Below, one piece after another: positions 33,441 through 44,859 of a DNA stretch of 64,000 nt. Position 1 is the first letter of the stretch; every line of letters starts with the position of its first letter. The notes below the pieces were generated by a model. The model was not told the origin of the DNA. It saw only the letters and a list, made by a program, of their open reading frames with translations, and ran no database searches. Made by a program: the position numbers and the translations under genes. The stretch spans positions 62,871,582-62,935,581 of the forward strand of contig OX457068.1 of the NCBI GenBank assembly GCA_949752795.1, in the 5' to 3' direction. The stretch is from Hyperoodon ampullatus. Taxonomy: Eukaryota; Chordata; Mammalia; Artiodactyla; Ziphiidae.

Positions 33441-34489
33441 GGGTATGTGTGCAGACCTGTTGCCTTGCACATCTTCAGGAGGCACTGGGACCATTGTCCT
33501 GTCTTTGAATGGTTCTCCTGAGAGAACAACTCCAGGGGATAAGCAACATGAGTTTGGGAGAATAAGGGAGAAAAGGCTGGAAGATATTTTGAAGTCAGTT
33601 TCTGAAGACCTTTGGAAGCTCCGGCAGCGTTGGACTTGCTCCTTTAGCCACTGGGGGCTGTCTGGGGAGACTGGTGCTTCAACAACTTCTTATTCTGGCA
33701 ACTGATGCCAGGGGGTGAGCCCAGGGGGCTGAGCTGGGGAGGAGGCCGTGGTGGGCATCCAGGGCTGTTGGAAACCCAAAGCAGGGCTCCGGGGGAGGAG
33801 GGCTTGCAAGAGGGGCCTTCCCATAGGAGGAAGTGAGCAGAACTGAGTCAATGGGCAGGGGCTCAGGGGCGGGAGGTCTGGGGGTGCCTGGGAAAATGTA
33901 AGACCATGAAGACAAACAGGGAAGATGGGAGGAACAGTCAATTTGGGGGATAGGTTAGTTCAGCGTGCGGATAAATAGAATTTGAGTTGCAGAAAGTGGC
34001 AGAGGGAAGGGGACCACGGCAATGTGCTGGGATTTGAGACTTCTAGGACCCGGATGGAGTAGAAAATTAATTTTGATGATAAAAATGTATCATATTTACA
34101 TGACACACCCTCAAAAAACTCTCCCTCCGTGCCTTACTTGGCTATACAGATGCATCTTTAGTTATGCTGGTCACACTTTCAGCAACCTCTCTGCCGACAC
34201 TGACTCCCTCAGGGAGCTGTGCCCCCATATCTCAGTTTGAACAACTTTTATCAAACTTCACCCTTCTTGAGAAGAGAGAACCCCAAGGCCGGCAGGTGGG
34301 AGGATCGCTGCCTCTACAGTTTTGCAGAAAAGGTCGGCCCTGCCCACGTGAGGAGGATAGCAGAGTCGGGGAGAAAGATGGGGCAGGGGTTTGGCAGCTG
34401 GGGACGAGGGCAGGGTGTGAGAGGGAGGGCCCGGGCTCCGACTTCAGCATTCGCCCTGTCTGCAGAGTGGATTTTCCCTAACTCAAAGC

Positions 34490-34655
34490 TCTTTCTCTTC
34501 TGTTATCTTATTTCCTCCCCAACACAGCCTGGGAGGAGGTAATTGGGGGCCAGAGGAGGCAACTGAGGCCAAGGGTGGGGAAAGTCCATCCCTGCCCGCC
34601 CCCAGCTAGGAAATGGCTGAGCCAGAAGTGGATGCCAGGTGACTAGCCGGCCGGC
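34490..34655 (-). repeat. MIR remnant, antisense
   Basis: CTTCTGTTATCTTATTTCCT, 'GAGGCAACTGAGGCCAAGGG' and 'AGCTAGGAAATGGCTGAGCC' follow MIR in reverse. Confidence 0.65.
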
Positions 34656-35654
34656 TGTGGTTCACTGCACTGCCTCCATGGCCTGTACACTGTTAGGAAC
34701 CCTCTTGAAACCAAGATAAGCATTGGAAAGGAATCCCTGCTTTTCCTCCATGTCGGGAGGCATCAATTTGTCCGCATTGGGAGAGGCCTCTGTCCAGCTC
34801 GCGGACGGCCATGCTGTGAGGCAGGTCAAGTCCCCAGCCTCGAGCTCTTCTCCTGGAAGGGGAGGCTGAGAGCCAGGGAAGGTACATAGTGGACCAGAGA
34901 GACCCCTGGGTAGGAAATGAGCAGGGGCTGGAACCCCGTGGTGAGTCTTTCAGCCTGCAGACTCTGGCTCGGAGGAGGCCTGGCCGGCTTAACTGGGGGA
35001 CACTCTGCTCTGATTGCCACCTAAATAACCAGGTGTTGCCCTTTGAGGACTTTGGCTCCCAAGTCATGAGCACATTTCCCAAGCTTCCTTAGGTCATTGT
35101 AATGCCTTTGCAGATTCTGTCTATGTTATATCATCAAGTAGAAGAATCACATTTTGGAAAGTTTAGAAAATAGACCAAAAGGAAAAAAATCTCTTAGGAG
35201 TCCACCTCTCTGTGATCACTTTAGTGAAAGGCCTTCCACATTTTTGTTCATACTCATATATGTCTTTTTTGTAGAGCTGTAAACAGTGATATACACTTCT
35301 GCATTCTCCAGTTTTTCTAATTTAACATATCGAAAGCCTTTTCATGTTTTGCTAAGCTGTCTTCACCAGCACCACTTTGAATGGCTTCACCATATTCCAC
35401 TTGAATGGTGGCTCTGCATTCGGGCTTGGTGGTTTGTGAGGCACCCAATCGCCCTGGGTCACGGGCCACTCCTGCTGGTCTACCTGTGACCTCCCGCAGG
35501 CTGCTGTTTGGCCACTGGAGGGTAGGGGGTTAGTGGAATCTGACAGCTTCCAGGACTCTCTGCTCACCGTCAGCCCCTTCCATCAATGGGCCCAAAGAGG
35601 GGGAAGGAAGGTCAGGAAAGAGGGTGTGGGGAAGGAAGATTTGGATAAATTCTT

Positions 35655-35830
35655 CTGAGACCTGGGTTCTGGTCTTTGTTCTGCTACAAACGTCCACTGT
35701 GATCTTGAGCAAGTCAGCTTCCTTCATGGGGTCTCAGTTCCCCCATCGGTCAAATGGGGATGATGGGTCCATTGTTTCTGCCTTACAGGACTTGTCACAT
35801 GAAGTAATACACATGGAAAGAAGTAAGAAG
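35655..35830 (+). repeat. MIR SINE, sense
   Basis: ACTGTGATCTTGAGCAAGTC, 'GGGTCTCAGTTCCCCCATCG', 'GTCAAATGGGGATGATG' and 'CACATGAAGTAATACACATG' follow the MIR order. Confidence 0.75.
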
Positions 35831-38060
35831 CCAGCCAGAGACAACAGTACCAATAATGGCCCATTATTCAGGAGGTAGTGCTCAGACAGGCTGCGCAGGA
35901 CGGTGGGCGCAGCCCTGCTTTGAGGCTGCTCTGCCAATAACCCCCCCTGTGACATGCTGGCGAGTCTGACTGCTCTGGGTCTGTACCTCCTATCTGCCAA
36001 AGGAGATAATTGCCCCTAATTGCCCCCTTCCTGCTCTAAAAAACTGTGATTTCCTCTTGATGAGAATAACTTACATTTCCATTGTCTTTTGGCCTCTTCA
36101 CGGGGCAGCAGCCGTGCACGTTGGTGCTCAGTACATAGGCACCTACCCGTCCACCGGCGGCCTTCGGAGGGACAGGGGGGCAGCAGTGACTCCTGGCGGC
36201 TCCGCCACGGCGGTGAGCGCTCCCCCTGGGAGTCCTGAGCCTGGGGTCCCTCCCGCTTTCTGGTGCTGCTGCTCTGTTGGGCCTCTGAGCAAGAACTTCC
36301 CTGCGGCATCATTGCTTCCTCTTGCCATCCTTTCCCTTAAACCTCCCCCTGAGGTGTGCCACTCCGGGGCAGCAGGGGAGTCGGCCCTCCAGGAAGTCAC
36401 CCACGTGGAAGGGCTCAGCTGCTCCTCCTAGGAGGTGGGGACGCAGCGGGGTGGAGGAGAGGAAGTGGCGGCTGCTGACTCAGCACCAGCCTGCGGGTGG
36501 AGTGGGGGTGGAGGAGCTCTCTGAGGCTGGGAGGAAGTGAGAATTCAGCCAACACCTGTCTCAAGGAAGGGCAGGAAGCTTTGGAACAGCTGCTGCTCCT
36601 TCTCTGGGGCTGCGAGTGGGAGAGAAGGGGGTGGAGGCCCGCTCAAGGCTCCTCCTCCCCCCGCAGCCTGTTTGCTCGGCTCCAGCGCTCCACCCCGCAT
36701 CTGCCAGGGCCTCCAGGCCACCCCCTCCCCACTGCTCAGGGGCCCCACCACGCTGCCTGCCCCCAACGCCATCGTGCTGCCTCCTAGAGCACTTAGTCTG
36801 AGGGTGCTCATGGGTGAATGCGTCCAGCCTCCCAGCGCTGGGGGCACCGGGCTTCCCTAAGCCAAGGGGTGGCCCTTCCCGCGGGGCCCTCAGTCTCCCT
36901 GGCACTCCCTGGAAGGGCAACCGCTCCGCCAGCACGGCCCTGCCGACCAGCGCTGAGGGGTCCAGTTCTGGGGATGGTGAGGCGGTGATGGAAATACCTG
37001 GATCCATGGGCCGCTTCCCTCCTTCGAGGCTCCCTGAACTGCTGGTCACCCCTGGCCCAGCGGCCTGTGTGCCTCACTTGGTACTGAGGGAGGGAGCCAC
37101 AAGAGGTAGTTGCACAGGACTTCGGCCCTGGTTCAGCTGGTGGTGGCCGAGCCCCTCTCGGACACCAGGGTGGGTAGGCCCAACCTTGGCTTCACCTTTG
37201 GTGGACTCATGTCCCTCGGGGCATAGGAGGGAGTCAGGCATGAAGAGGTGTTCAGTCAGCTGGTCCACAGGGAACCTGGGCCTTGGACGCGGCTCCTGCC
37301 TGACTGCTTTTGGGTGAGGAGAAACTGAGGCTCCCAGGCAGCGGTGCCAGGAAGCAGGGTGGCCACAGAGCCACAGCCGGAGTTGGAGGGGGAGGGGAAG
37401 GGAGGTAGTAAGAGGCCCCGAGAGGGAGCTTGGGCCCTCTGGCACCTGAGGAATCCAGCCTTCTCCCCACCGGGAGGAATGGGGCTGCAGGAGGCGTGAG
37501 GGGAAGAGAGGCCACGTGGGCGTAAAGAGAGCAACAGCCATCAGCCCCCACCTGAGCAGGTGAGCTGGGAGTGTGATGACGTAGGCCGAGGAGGAACCCA
37601 GACATGAACCCGGGACGGTGTTTGCCCAGCCCATCCCCATCCCATCCTGAAGGGTCCCCACCAGCCCAAGCTTCCCGCAGGAGAGAGGTGGAGGAAAGAA
37701 GGAGTGAGAAGTATAGACGGTAGGAGGAGGAGGTTAGAGACACACTGTCTCGTCACTGAGCCCCACTTCTCAGCAGGAAGCACCCATCTCTTGGGTCCTT
37801 ACTAAGTCTGTGCCGGTGCCTGCAGAGTCCTGCCTTGTGTTCGCCTGGGTGGGTGGGCCTGGCTTGCCCACCAGACTAGACGGGAGAGTGGACAGGTGTG
37901 CAACAGACAAAGGGCCGAACCCTTGACTTGGGTCAAAAAAAGGGCCTTGCCACACCACAGAATAAACACAGCGTGGTTTTCAGTTTTCTTACTAAATTTG
38001 GATAAAAGGAGATTTCTATATTAAACTAAGCAAGGAACTCTTATGCCACCAGTTACAAAT
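35831..38060. other. Intron 1, GC-rich unique block
   Basis: GC-rich from about 36,080 to 37,900 without recognisable mobile elements. Several overlapping frames of 90-195 codons occur on both strands, but none has domains or a splice context I trust, so I do not call exons. The palindromic MARE at 36,473 lies here. Confidence 0.5.
36473..36485. promoter_or_regulatory. Perfect palindromic T-MARE / ARE-type site
   Basis: TGCTGACTCAGCA is an exact 13-bp match to the Maf recognition element of the TRE type and contains the TGACTCAGCA core used by NRF2/BACH with small Maf proteins. It lies in repeat-free, GC-rich intron sequence. Confidence 0.65.
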
Positions 38061-38074
38061 TTTGCATGGACTTT

Positions 38075-38286
38075 TTTTTTTTTTTTTTTAAATTGCGGTA
38101 CGCAGGCCTCTCACTGTTGAGGCCTCTCCCGTTGCGGAGCACAGGCTCCGGACGCGCAGGCTCAGCGGCCACGGCTCACGGGCCCAGCCGCTCCGCGGCA
38201 TGTGGGATCTTCCCGGACCGGGGCACGAACCCGTGTCCCCTGCCTCGGCAGGCGGACTCTCAACCACTGCACCACCAGGGAAGCCC
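38075..38286 (-). mobile_element. CHR-type SINE, young short form
   Basis: The minus strand shows the canonical head, A box TGGTGCAGTGG, B box GGTTCGTGCCC and body to 'TGCGTACCGCAATT', then a poly-A of about 17. Duplications TGCATGGACTTTT (38,063-38,075) and TGCATAGACTTTT (38,287-38,299) differ by one base. Confidence 0.94.
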
Positions 38287-38894
38287 TGCATAGACTTTTG
38301 AGTGAAAACATAGGACTTTAATGACATATTTCATTCACGCACTCCAGGCCAGTCCATACCCCTACGGCTGGGGGGCTGGGGCCGTTTCACACCCCTCTGA
38401 CATTTGGGCCCTCCTGGGGGAGAGTGTGAGGGGCGCTCCTGGGTAATCCAAGGCCTTCTCTTTGCAGAAGTGGGAACCCAAGCCTGTCCAGAGGCTGGAG
38501 TAGCTAAGCCAGCTCCCAAGGGGCCTGGTCAGGACTGCGACCCGGGCCGCTTGACCCCGAGGGCCAGCGCTCTTCTCGGGTCTTGACTCTAGGCCAGCTG
38601 GAGGCGGCCCAAGCTCCAGTAACTCCAGCAGGATGGTCAAGGGGCATTTTGTGGGGGACAGGACTGGGCAAGGCTGAAGACAGCATGGGGTTTAACTGGG
38701 CAGAGGGAGAAGGGTGGCATTTCAACATGGTGGCCGATTCACATATATTCCTAGTCTGCAGAGCCAAGGCCAGGACTGGGAGCCACGGTCTGAGAGGAGA
38801 GGGCAGCGGACGAGACAACCCCATGAACTGGCGTGGGAGGAGGGCCTTCCTGTGGGGGGCGCTCAGCAGAGGGCTGTCCATGGTACTGTAAGGA
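38287..38894. other. Intron 1, unique GC-rich stretch with RE1-like site
   Basis: No repeats are recognised. It ends in the RE1-like site described separately. Frames of about 100 codons are overlapping and unsupported. Confidence 0.5.
38869..38889 (-). promoter_or_regulatory. RE1/NRSE-like site for REST
   Basis: On the minus strand this 21-mer matches the RE1 consensus (TTCAGCACCATGGACAGCGCC type) at about 17 positions, including the contiguous ACCATGGACAGC core at canonical half-site spacing. Mismatches fall at consensus positions 2, 6, 19 and 21. REST silences neuronal genes outside neurons and RNF165 is neuron-enriched, which makes the placement plausible. Confidence 0.5.
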
Positions 38895-39062
38895 CTCTCT
38901 TTTTTTTTTTTCTTTTTTTACAGTGATAAAATATACATAGCATAAAATTTGCCATTTTAACCATTTTATAGTGTACACTTCAGTGACATTGAGTACATCC
39001 ATCGTGCTGTGCCACCATTACCACTCTCTACTTCCAAAACTTTTTCATTACCCCCAACAGAA
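38895..39062 (-). mobile_element. Old L1 3' end, antisense
   Basis: T-rich start, then 'GATAAAATATACATAGCATA', 'TTTGCCATTTTAACCATTTT', 'GTACACTTCAGTGACATTGA' and 'CTTCCAAAACTTTTTCATTA', which is the same family as the fragment at 63,040-63,424. Confidence 0.75.
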
Positions 39063-39164
39063 ACTCAGGGCCCCCTTGACCTTGAGGCCTGTTCCCAGGC
39101 AGCGCCAAGCTGTGCTTGCTGGGGCCCCTCCAGGACGGTGGGGGAGATTAAGCGGTGGCAAAGA

Positions 39165-39385
39165 AAGCACAGGTTTTGGCCTCAGGGAGGGTTCAAGCCT
39201 GGTCTTGCCACCTACTTTGGGTGACTTTGGACCTCTCTGAGCCTCAGTGTCTTCATCAGAAAAAAATGGAGAGAATTGCTATCAATACTAGTGTCATGGG
39301 GAGGTGAGGATGAAAGAGAGTTATGATACATTTAAAGTACAAGCACACGAACCTCTGGGAAGTGCTTAGCAAAAGATGGTCATTC
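39165..39385 (+). repeat. MIR SINE, sense
   Basis: GTTCAAGCCTGGTCTTGCCA, 'GACCTCTCTGAGCCTCAGTG', an A-rich expansion, and 'TCTGGGAAGTGCTTAGCAAA' follow the MIR order. Confidence 0.75.
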
Positions 39386-40424
39386 TCAGCTCCCCACTCA
39401 CCCCATCCCCTCCGAGCACACGTCCCTGTTTGTTTGGGCCTGGAACAGTCTAAGGGGTCCAAAGGGAGTGCAAAGGGAACAGACAAGAACTGGCATGTTT
39501 CAGCTTCACTGGGTAAGCAGTTACTGAGAATCTACTTTGGGCTGTGAGCAACCGAGGCACAGAGAGCGTCTGGCCCACAGCCTAGCTGGGGAGACCCCCG
39601 AGCACCCCTGGAGTCCCTGGAGCGGGGTGGAGAATGCAGACTGGGCTACACTGAGGGCCAGGCCGATGGTCATGCTGGCGGGAAAGCGTGGCCCAGCCTG
39701 GAGCAGCTGGCCAGGGTTGGTGCCCGGGATGGGAAGTCACTGAGGCCTGGGAAGTCAGGAGGGCCTCCTGGGGAAGACAGAACAGGAGCTGCTCCCCGTG
39801 GAGGGAGCGATCTGCACTTGCTGCCTGGGGGACCGATCAGGTCTGCCTGCCCCCTGTCCCTCTCCCACACAGGCCCAGATCTGATCCAAGAGGTGAATGT
39901 TCGGAGTCCTGCGGCTGTTACCTTGTCTGATTTTTCTTTTTCTTTTCTGGAGCATCGGGCCTCTCATTTCATTGTCATCCCACCCACGCTAGTCCCCTTC
40001 TTCCCTGCTATCCCCCGGCCCCAGCCATTTCCCCTGTAATCCCCTGCCTCCTCCCACCCCTCTGCCTTGCTGGACTGCCTGAGTGCTCCCATGGGTCAAC
40101 GTGCCACCCCTTGGGTGGGCCACACAGAGTGGGATGCTGCCTGGGAGGAGATGAGGGTTTGTGACCTCCTCTGAAGTGGGCAACGCTCTCAGGCACTGGT
40201 TCTTCTCCCTGCAGAATTGGGTACTATTCTTACCTGCCAGGCTGAGTGAGAGTCAAATGAGACGGTGGCTAGAAAGCACCCACCATGACACCTGGCACAG
40301 AGCATGGGGCTACGCTTATCGTTATACGTGGCTACCTGCTGGGTAGTTGCCACGTACAGGATCCCCTGACTGCTCCTAGGAGGCACTTTGAATTTGGTAA
40401 GGGGAACAAAGGGTAGGGGAAAAA

Positions 40425-40690
40425 CTTCTCTGAGCCTCAGTGTTCTCATCTGTAAAATTGGGACAATCCTAGTAACCCCTGCAACAGGGTTATAATGAGG
40501 CTCAGATTTGATCTCGGATTTGTTCAGCGGACCACACAGATGTGTACCTTGTGTCGGCATTTGACCAGGTGCCCTGCCAGGCACTGGAGGCATGAGGATA
40601 ACAACAACATGAGCATCAGCAAATGCCCACATAGCACTTGCTCTGTGCCAGGCGCTCTCCTAAGCACTTTAACTGCCCTAGGGGTGTCGT
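40425..40690. repeat. Cluster of MIR/L2 remnants
   Basis: 40,425-40,505 is sense MIR core (CTCTGAGCCTCAGTGTTCTC, ATCTGTAAAATTGGGACAAT). 40,610-40,690 is antisense MIR 3' end (TAGCACTTGCTCTGTGCCAG). A further MIR-like piece lies at about 40,235-40,310 (CACCTGGCACAGAGCATGGG). Confidence 0.6.
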
Positions 40691-41129
40691 CCCACGGGAA
40701 ACAGACACTTGAACAATCAAGAGAGTATGGTTCAAGGTACATGCTGTGTGCTCAGGCTGAGCTGAGTCTTAAAAGATGCGTGGGGCTGACCAGGAGGAGA
40801 GGCGGGGGCAGGGTGTTGCAGGCAGAGGGGCTGCAGGGCACAGGGACTGCCAGGCAGAGGGCGGGCTGAGGGGCAGAGGACTGCAGAGGGGACGTGGGAG
40901 CAGGCTAACGTCCTGTGGGGCAGCTGGGCCCTTGTCACTCCTAATTGTCAACATATCAGTGTTGCCTGCTAATCAGCATTGCTGGTGGCTGATTGGCCTT
41001 TGTCAAGAATGAAGTGCACACAGTCTACGCGGAGCTCTGGTATGTCCGGTATGAAATAAGGGCTGAGGGTGAGACCTGGGCGATGCCTTTGAAGGTCTAG
41101 GAAACAAGCTGGAATCCTGACAGACCCCC

Positions 41130-41172
41130 AGAATAATAATAATGGGGCATTAATAATAATAGTAATAATAAA
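41130..41172 (+). repeat. (AAT)n simple repeat
   Basis: Interrupted AAT trinucleotide run, broken once by GGGGCATT. Confidence 0.85.
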
Positions 41173-41269
41173 TGTTATCATGGTCTACTGCTGAGATGGA
41201 GCGGTTCGGAGGAGGGGAACGGGAGGGGAGTGTGGTATCTGGGAGACCTGGAAACTGTGGGGATTGAGC

Positions 41270-41625
41270 TGACCCTTGAAGCAGGGGTCTGGAGCAGCAT
41301 TTCCCAGCACACTTTCCAACCAAATGCTGGGACCTCTTGAGCTGTTAAAAGCTGTTTATGCAAAAGGGTTATGTGTTCAAACAATCTGAAAAAATACGAC
41401 ACACTATACCCCTGTCTTATGTCTATTAGCTTATTAAAGGCTCTGATAAGTCCTGTAATAAAGAAACCCCTTTTGGTTCTGCTTCAGTAGCATTTCCCCA
41501 AACTACCTGAACACAGAACTCTGTGTGTGTGGGGGTGTGTGTGTGTGTGTGTCTGTGTGTGTGTGTGACTCCTAAAAATATGTCTTGAGCATGGAGCACA
41601 GTTTGGCAAATGCTGGCCTGGGAGC
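41270..41625. repeat. Possible hAT-type DNA element, with a TG repeat inside
   Basis: The two ends look like diverged inverted repeats: 'GAGCAGCATTTCCCAGCAC' at about 41,292 and 'GTTTGGCAAATGCTGGCCT' at about 41,602. The interior holds an interrupted (TG)n at 41,521-41,567. This resembles non-autonomous hAT remnants, but the family is not assigned. Confidence 0.35.
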
Positions 41626-43085
41626 CAGGTCATCTAGCTCAAGACTGGCTAAAAGCAACTCCTTATACTGAGGGGAAATGGAGACTGAGAAAAAGGCTGC
41701 AAAAGATGGCTCATCAGTATGTGACTGCTTGTCTCAAAATACCCACCCCCTCCAGCGCAGTCTTCCTCCCAGGAGTGCCACCCTTACCTACTCGAGAGAA
41801 TTCTCTAAGACCAGAAGGTCGGTGGGGAGCCGGTCACTCACTCCCAGTGCCACCCTTGCAGGCTACTGGGGAAGCTCTGCCAGCAGCCAGGGAGCCGAGG
41901 TGGCCCTGGAGGGAGCTCCTGGCCTCTGGAGGGACTTGTACCCCACTCTGCTCAGGCCTTCCTCCCACCTTCTTATATTTGTGACCTTGCCCAGGTTCCT
42001 CGGGTTGGGCTTTCTCCCTACCCATCTGTGAGCCCCTGTTCCCCTGAACCCACAGCTGCGTTTGACACACTGCACACGACCCGTCTAGCACGTGACGTGC
42101 ACATAATAGTGCACCCGGATGCTCAGCCTGACACGTGCCCATCTGTACACAGCCCCCGAGTCATACACATTTACACACTCACCCACAGGCCACACACCTG
42201 CGTGACGTCAGCAGTCCACTCATGGACACTCATAAATATCTGTACACACAGAACATTACACAGTCACATGCACAGGTGACAATAGATGCACACAGCCACT
42301 TGCTGCTCACACATGTGAGTATACACAGCGACACCGTGATACCCTCGCACGTTATCTCTGGAGATGCAACTTAAATGTCCGCTTCCCCTTCTTTCTACTG
42401 CCACGTCTCCTGAACCCCATGAGGTGGACACCATCACTGGATTCACACAATTAATATTCCAACAAGCCTTGAGCCAGGATGATGCCACCGGGCTTGCGCA
42501 TGGCCACGTGCCCCAGTAGAGCCTGTGGCCCCCAGTTGTCACCGTCCTCAGGGCTCCACTGTCTCCATGAGCCCTTGTTGCGGCCTGGGAGGGGCAGTGG
42601 CCTGTGTGGGCTACTGAGGGGGGCACCCCTGATTTGCCATGGTCTCTGCTATAGCTGCCTGGTGATGGATGAGACAAACAGCGCCCAGCTCCTTTGGGAG
42701 GCTATGTGGCCTGGGGGGCTTTGTGGAGGAGGTGAGCCTAGAGCTGGTGTTGAAGGCTGAGGTCCCTGTCAGTAAGAAGTGAGAAAGGGGAGGGCACCCA
42801 GGTGGGAGGCCGCGAGAGGGGCGCGGGGAGGGCTGAGCATGGCTGGTAGCCCCTCAACCCCGAGAACCCTGGCAGCGGTTATGAGGTCAGATTGGGTAGA
42901 GGTGGAAGAAGAAGCAGTGGGGCCAGGAAACGGCCAGCAGCCCTGCTCGGCTGGGGTTTCCACCCGCCACCCTGGGTGCTGGGCCTGACACCTGGGAGAC
43001 TCCTCAGCTGGTGCTCAGCCTCTGCGCGTGTGGCTGGGGGAATTAAACAGACCGTGCAGTATGAATGGCGCTGCCCTGTTTTATA
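41626..43085. other. Intron 1, unique; CA-rich patch
   Basis: About 42,060-42,330 is rich in degenerate CACA/ACAC text and includes a cluster of CACGTG and CRE motifs. The rest is GC-moderate. No exon or mobile element is recognised. Confidence 0.5.
42203..42210. promoter_or_regulatory. Perfect palindromic CRE
   Basis: TGACGTCA in GCGTGACGTCAGCA is the full CREB/ATF site. A CACGTGACGTG composite (an E-box overlapping a half CRE) lies 114 bp upstream at 42,089-42,099. Whether it is occupied depends on methylation and chromatin, which cannot be read here. Confidence 0.55.
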
Positions 43086-43290
43086 AAGTGCCCTAACAAG
43101 CTGGCGAGCCGGGCACACTCAGTCTTATTTACGGCTGCTATTATTTCTCTGACATTGAGATTAATTTGACGACAGCTGATTATAAGCTCTTCTATCATCA
43201 GATGGGCCCACTACCTGGGAGGAGAGGAGGGCTGAATTTAATTTGTGAATAGTGTGTGTGGGAGTCTCAGCCATAAATCACGGAAGGCAC
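43086..43290. other. Candidate conserved enhancer-like segment
   Basis: Repeat-free. Within 130 bases it contains GATTAATTT, GATTATAAGC, CAGCTG, CAGATG and TTTACGG, giving homeodomain and bHLH cores tightly packed, with a sharp drop in GC relative to both flanks. This is inference from composition only. Confidence 0.35.
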
Positions 43291-43474
43291 CAGCAGCGCT
43301 GAGCCCAGAGGCCTGGGAGCCGCCTGATCCGGCCACGTGATGGAGAGGGATGTCCCGGCAGGTGGGCGGGTCTGTAGACCCATGGAACCTGGCGGGATGC
43401 ACACCATCCGTGCTGCGAGAGAGATCTGGGGCATCACCTGGCCAAGGAGCCTTCAAACTCTAGAGTCTACACCA

Positions 43475-43570
43475 AGTAAGAATCATCTGGAACTTTGTTA
43501 AAACACAGATTTTTCCAGCCCTACAGTCACCACCTCTGGGGGGTGGGGCTTTTGACTTCCCTAAGTCTGG
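43475..43570 (+). mobile_element. MER5-like DNA transposon remnant
   Basis: AGAATCATCTGGAACTTTGT, 'TTAAAACACAGATTTTTCCA' and 'CTGGGGGGTGGGGCTTTTGA' follow the MER5A internal order. Confidence 0.65.
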
Positions 43571-44855
43571 AGTTTTCTTGGAGGAGGCCTGCCTGGTGCA
43601 GTCCTGCCTCGGGAGGCCTTGGCCTGTGCACAGGCTAAGTGGCCCCTCCAGTTTCCTCCTGCTCCAGGCATGGCCTCCCTTCCCTGGGTGTCATGAAGAG
43701 AAAGACACAGGAGAAGGGCTGGCAAAAAATAGGCCCTGAGTGGAAAGCTAAGACGTTGGGTCTTGAGCAGAATGGTAAAGTCGGCAAAGGCCGCCTCCTT
43801 CCTCCCATGGAGCCCCCAGCACTGTCACGCCTCAGCTGTGAGCCCTCCTGCCGGGCAGCAGAGAAGCATCAGCTCATGAACGTCATGCTGGGGCTTACAG
43901 GCACCATCTCTCTGTCTTCTTATGTTGATCTTTGGGTTACCTTTTATTAAACCCCATTGAGAGATGAGAAAACCGGGGCAAGGTAAGAGGTGGTTTTAAA
44001 TTTCATGGCCTAGAAACTGAGGCTGGGGTTTCAGTGCAGCTGGGATACCTGGTCCTTTCTATGACCCGAGGCAGTATTCCTACCCCGGGGGCAGGGCTGC
44101 ACACACCAGACTTTGCACCCCTCGGCAGACAGTGAATGAATCTACGGGGTGTGTGGGGACAGGGTCCATGAGAACTCGAGGTGTTAAAGAGGTGCCCCCG
44201 CTCCTGAGCAGTCCTCCTCTCCGATGGGGGCTACTTTCCTTGGGGCCCCTGGGCCCAATGCAACAGATCTTTCTCCACTCGTGGCCTGGCAGACCCTGTC
44301 ACTGCTGGTCAGTGGGGGACATGGTTGTGGGGCAGGAGGGCCTGACTCACACACATGGCCCCTGACTTGCCTTGATGGAAGTGAGTGGCCCATGGGCAGC
44401 GACTTTGCCCCTTGCCTTTCCTTGCATTTCCTTGGCCTGTCCCAGGATGCCAGCCTAAGTCCTCTGCCTCCCAGGCCCTGGCCTTTCCTTCCCACCACTG
44501 ACTCTCCTCTTGGCAGCCTTTGCAGGGCTCTGCTAGGCATTTTGAGAATCCTTCAGGCCAAGCATCCCTGGTTCCTCCAGGGCCTTTGGTTCCATGCAGA
44601 TGCTGACTTTGACGAACTCCAGCTGGTCAAAGTCCATAAAATGAGAAGGAAGCCAGTATGGACTCCATCAGATGCCCTCCCTTCGTTGAAAAATCCATGC
44701 TTCCATTAACGTAGCCTAAGTTTGCACATCAGATGTTTTGAGTACACGTCACCCTATTATTGAGCTTAATTCATGCAGACCTGAACTCTTGAATCTGATA
44801 ACACCTGTTTGGAGACACATGTCTTCACCTAGTGGAGTCGGTTTATTGGGTAGGG
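43571..44855. other. Intron 1, unique, no gene seen
   Basis: GC-moderate. A 161-codon frame at 44,224-44,709 and its minus-strand counterpart show no domain. No repeat is recognised. Confidence 0.5.
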
Positions 44856-44859
44856 TTTA

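Noticed and set aside
37074..37661. 195-codon minus-strand frame in GC-rich intron
   Set aside because: No domain, overlaps frames of similar size in other phases, and low-complexity Ser/Pro/Leu composition.
42135..42374. CA-rich repeat cluster as a CRISPR-like or satellite array
   Set aside because: Units are irregular and differ in length. It is degenerate CA microsatellite sequence, not spaced direct repeats.
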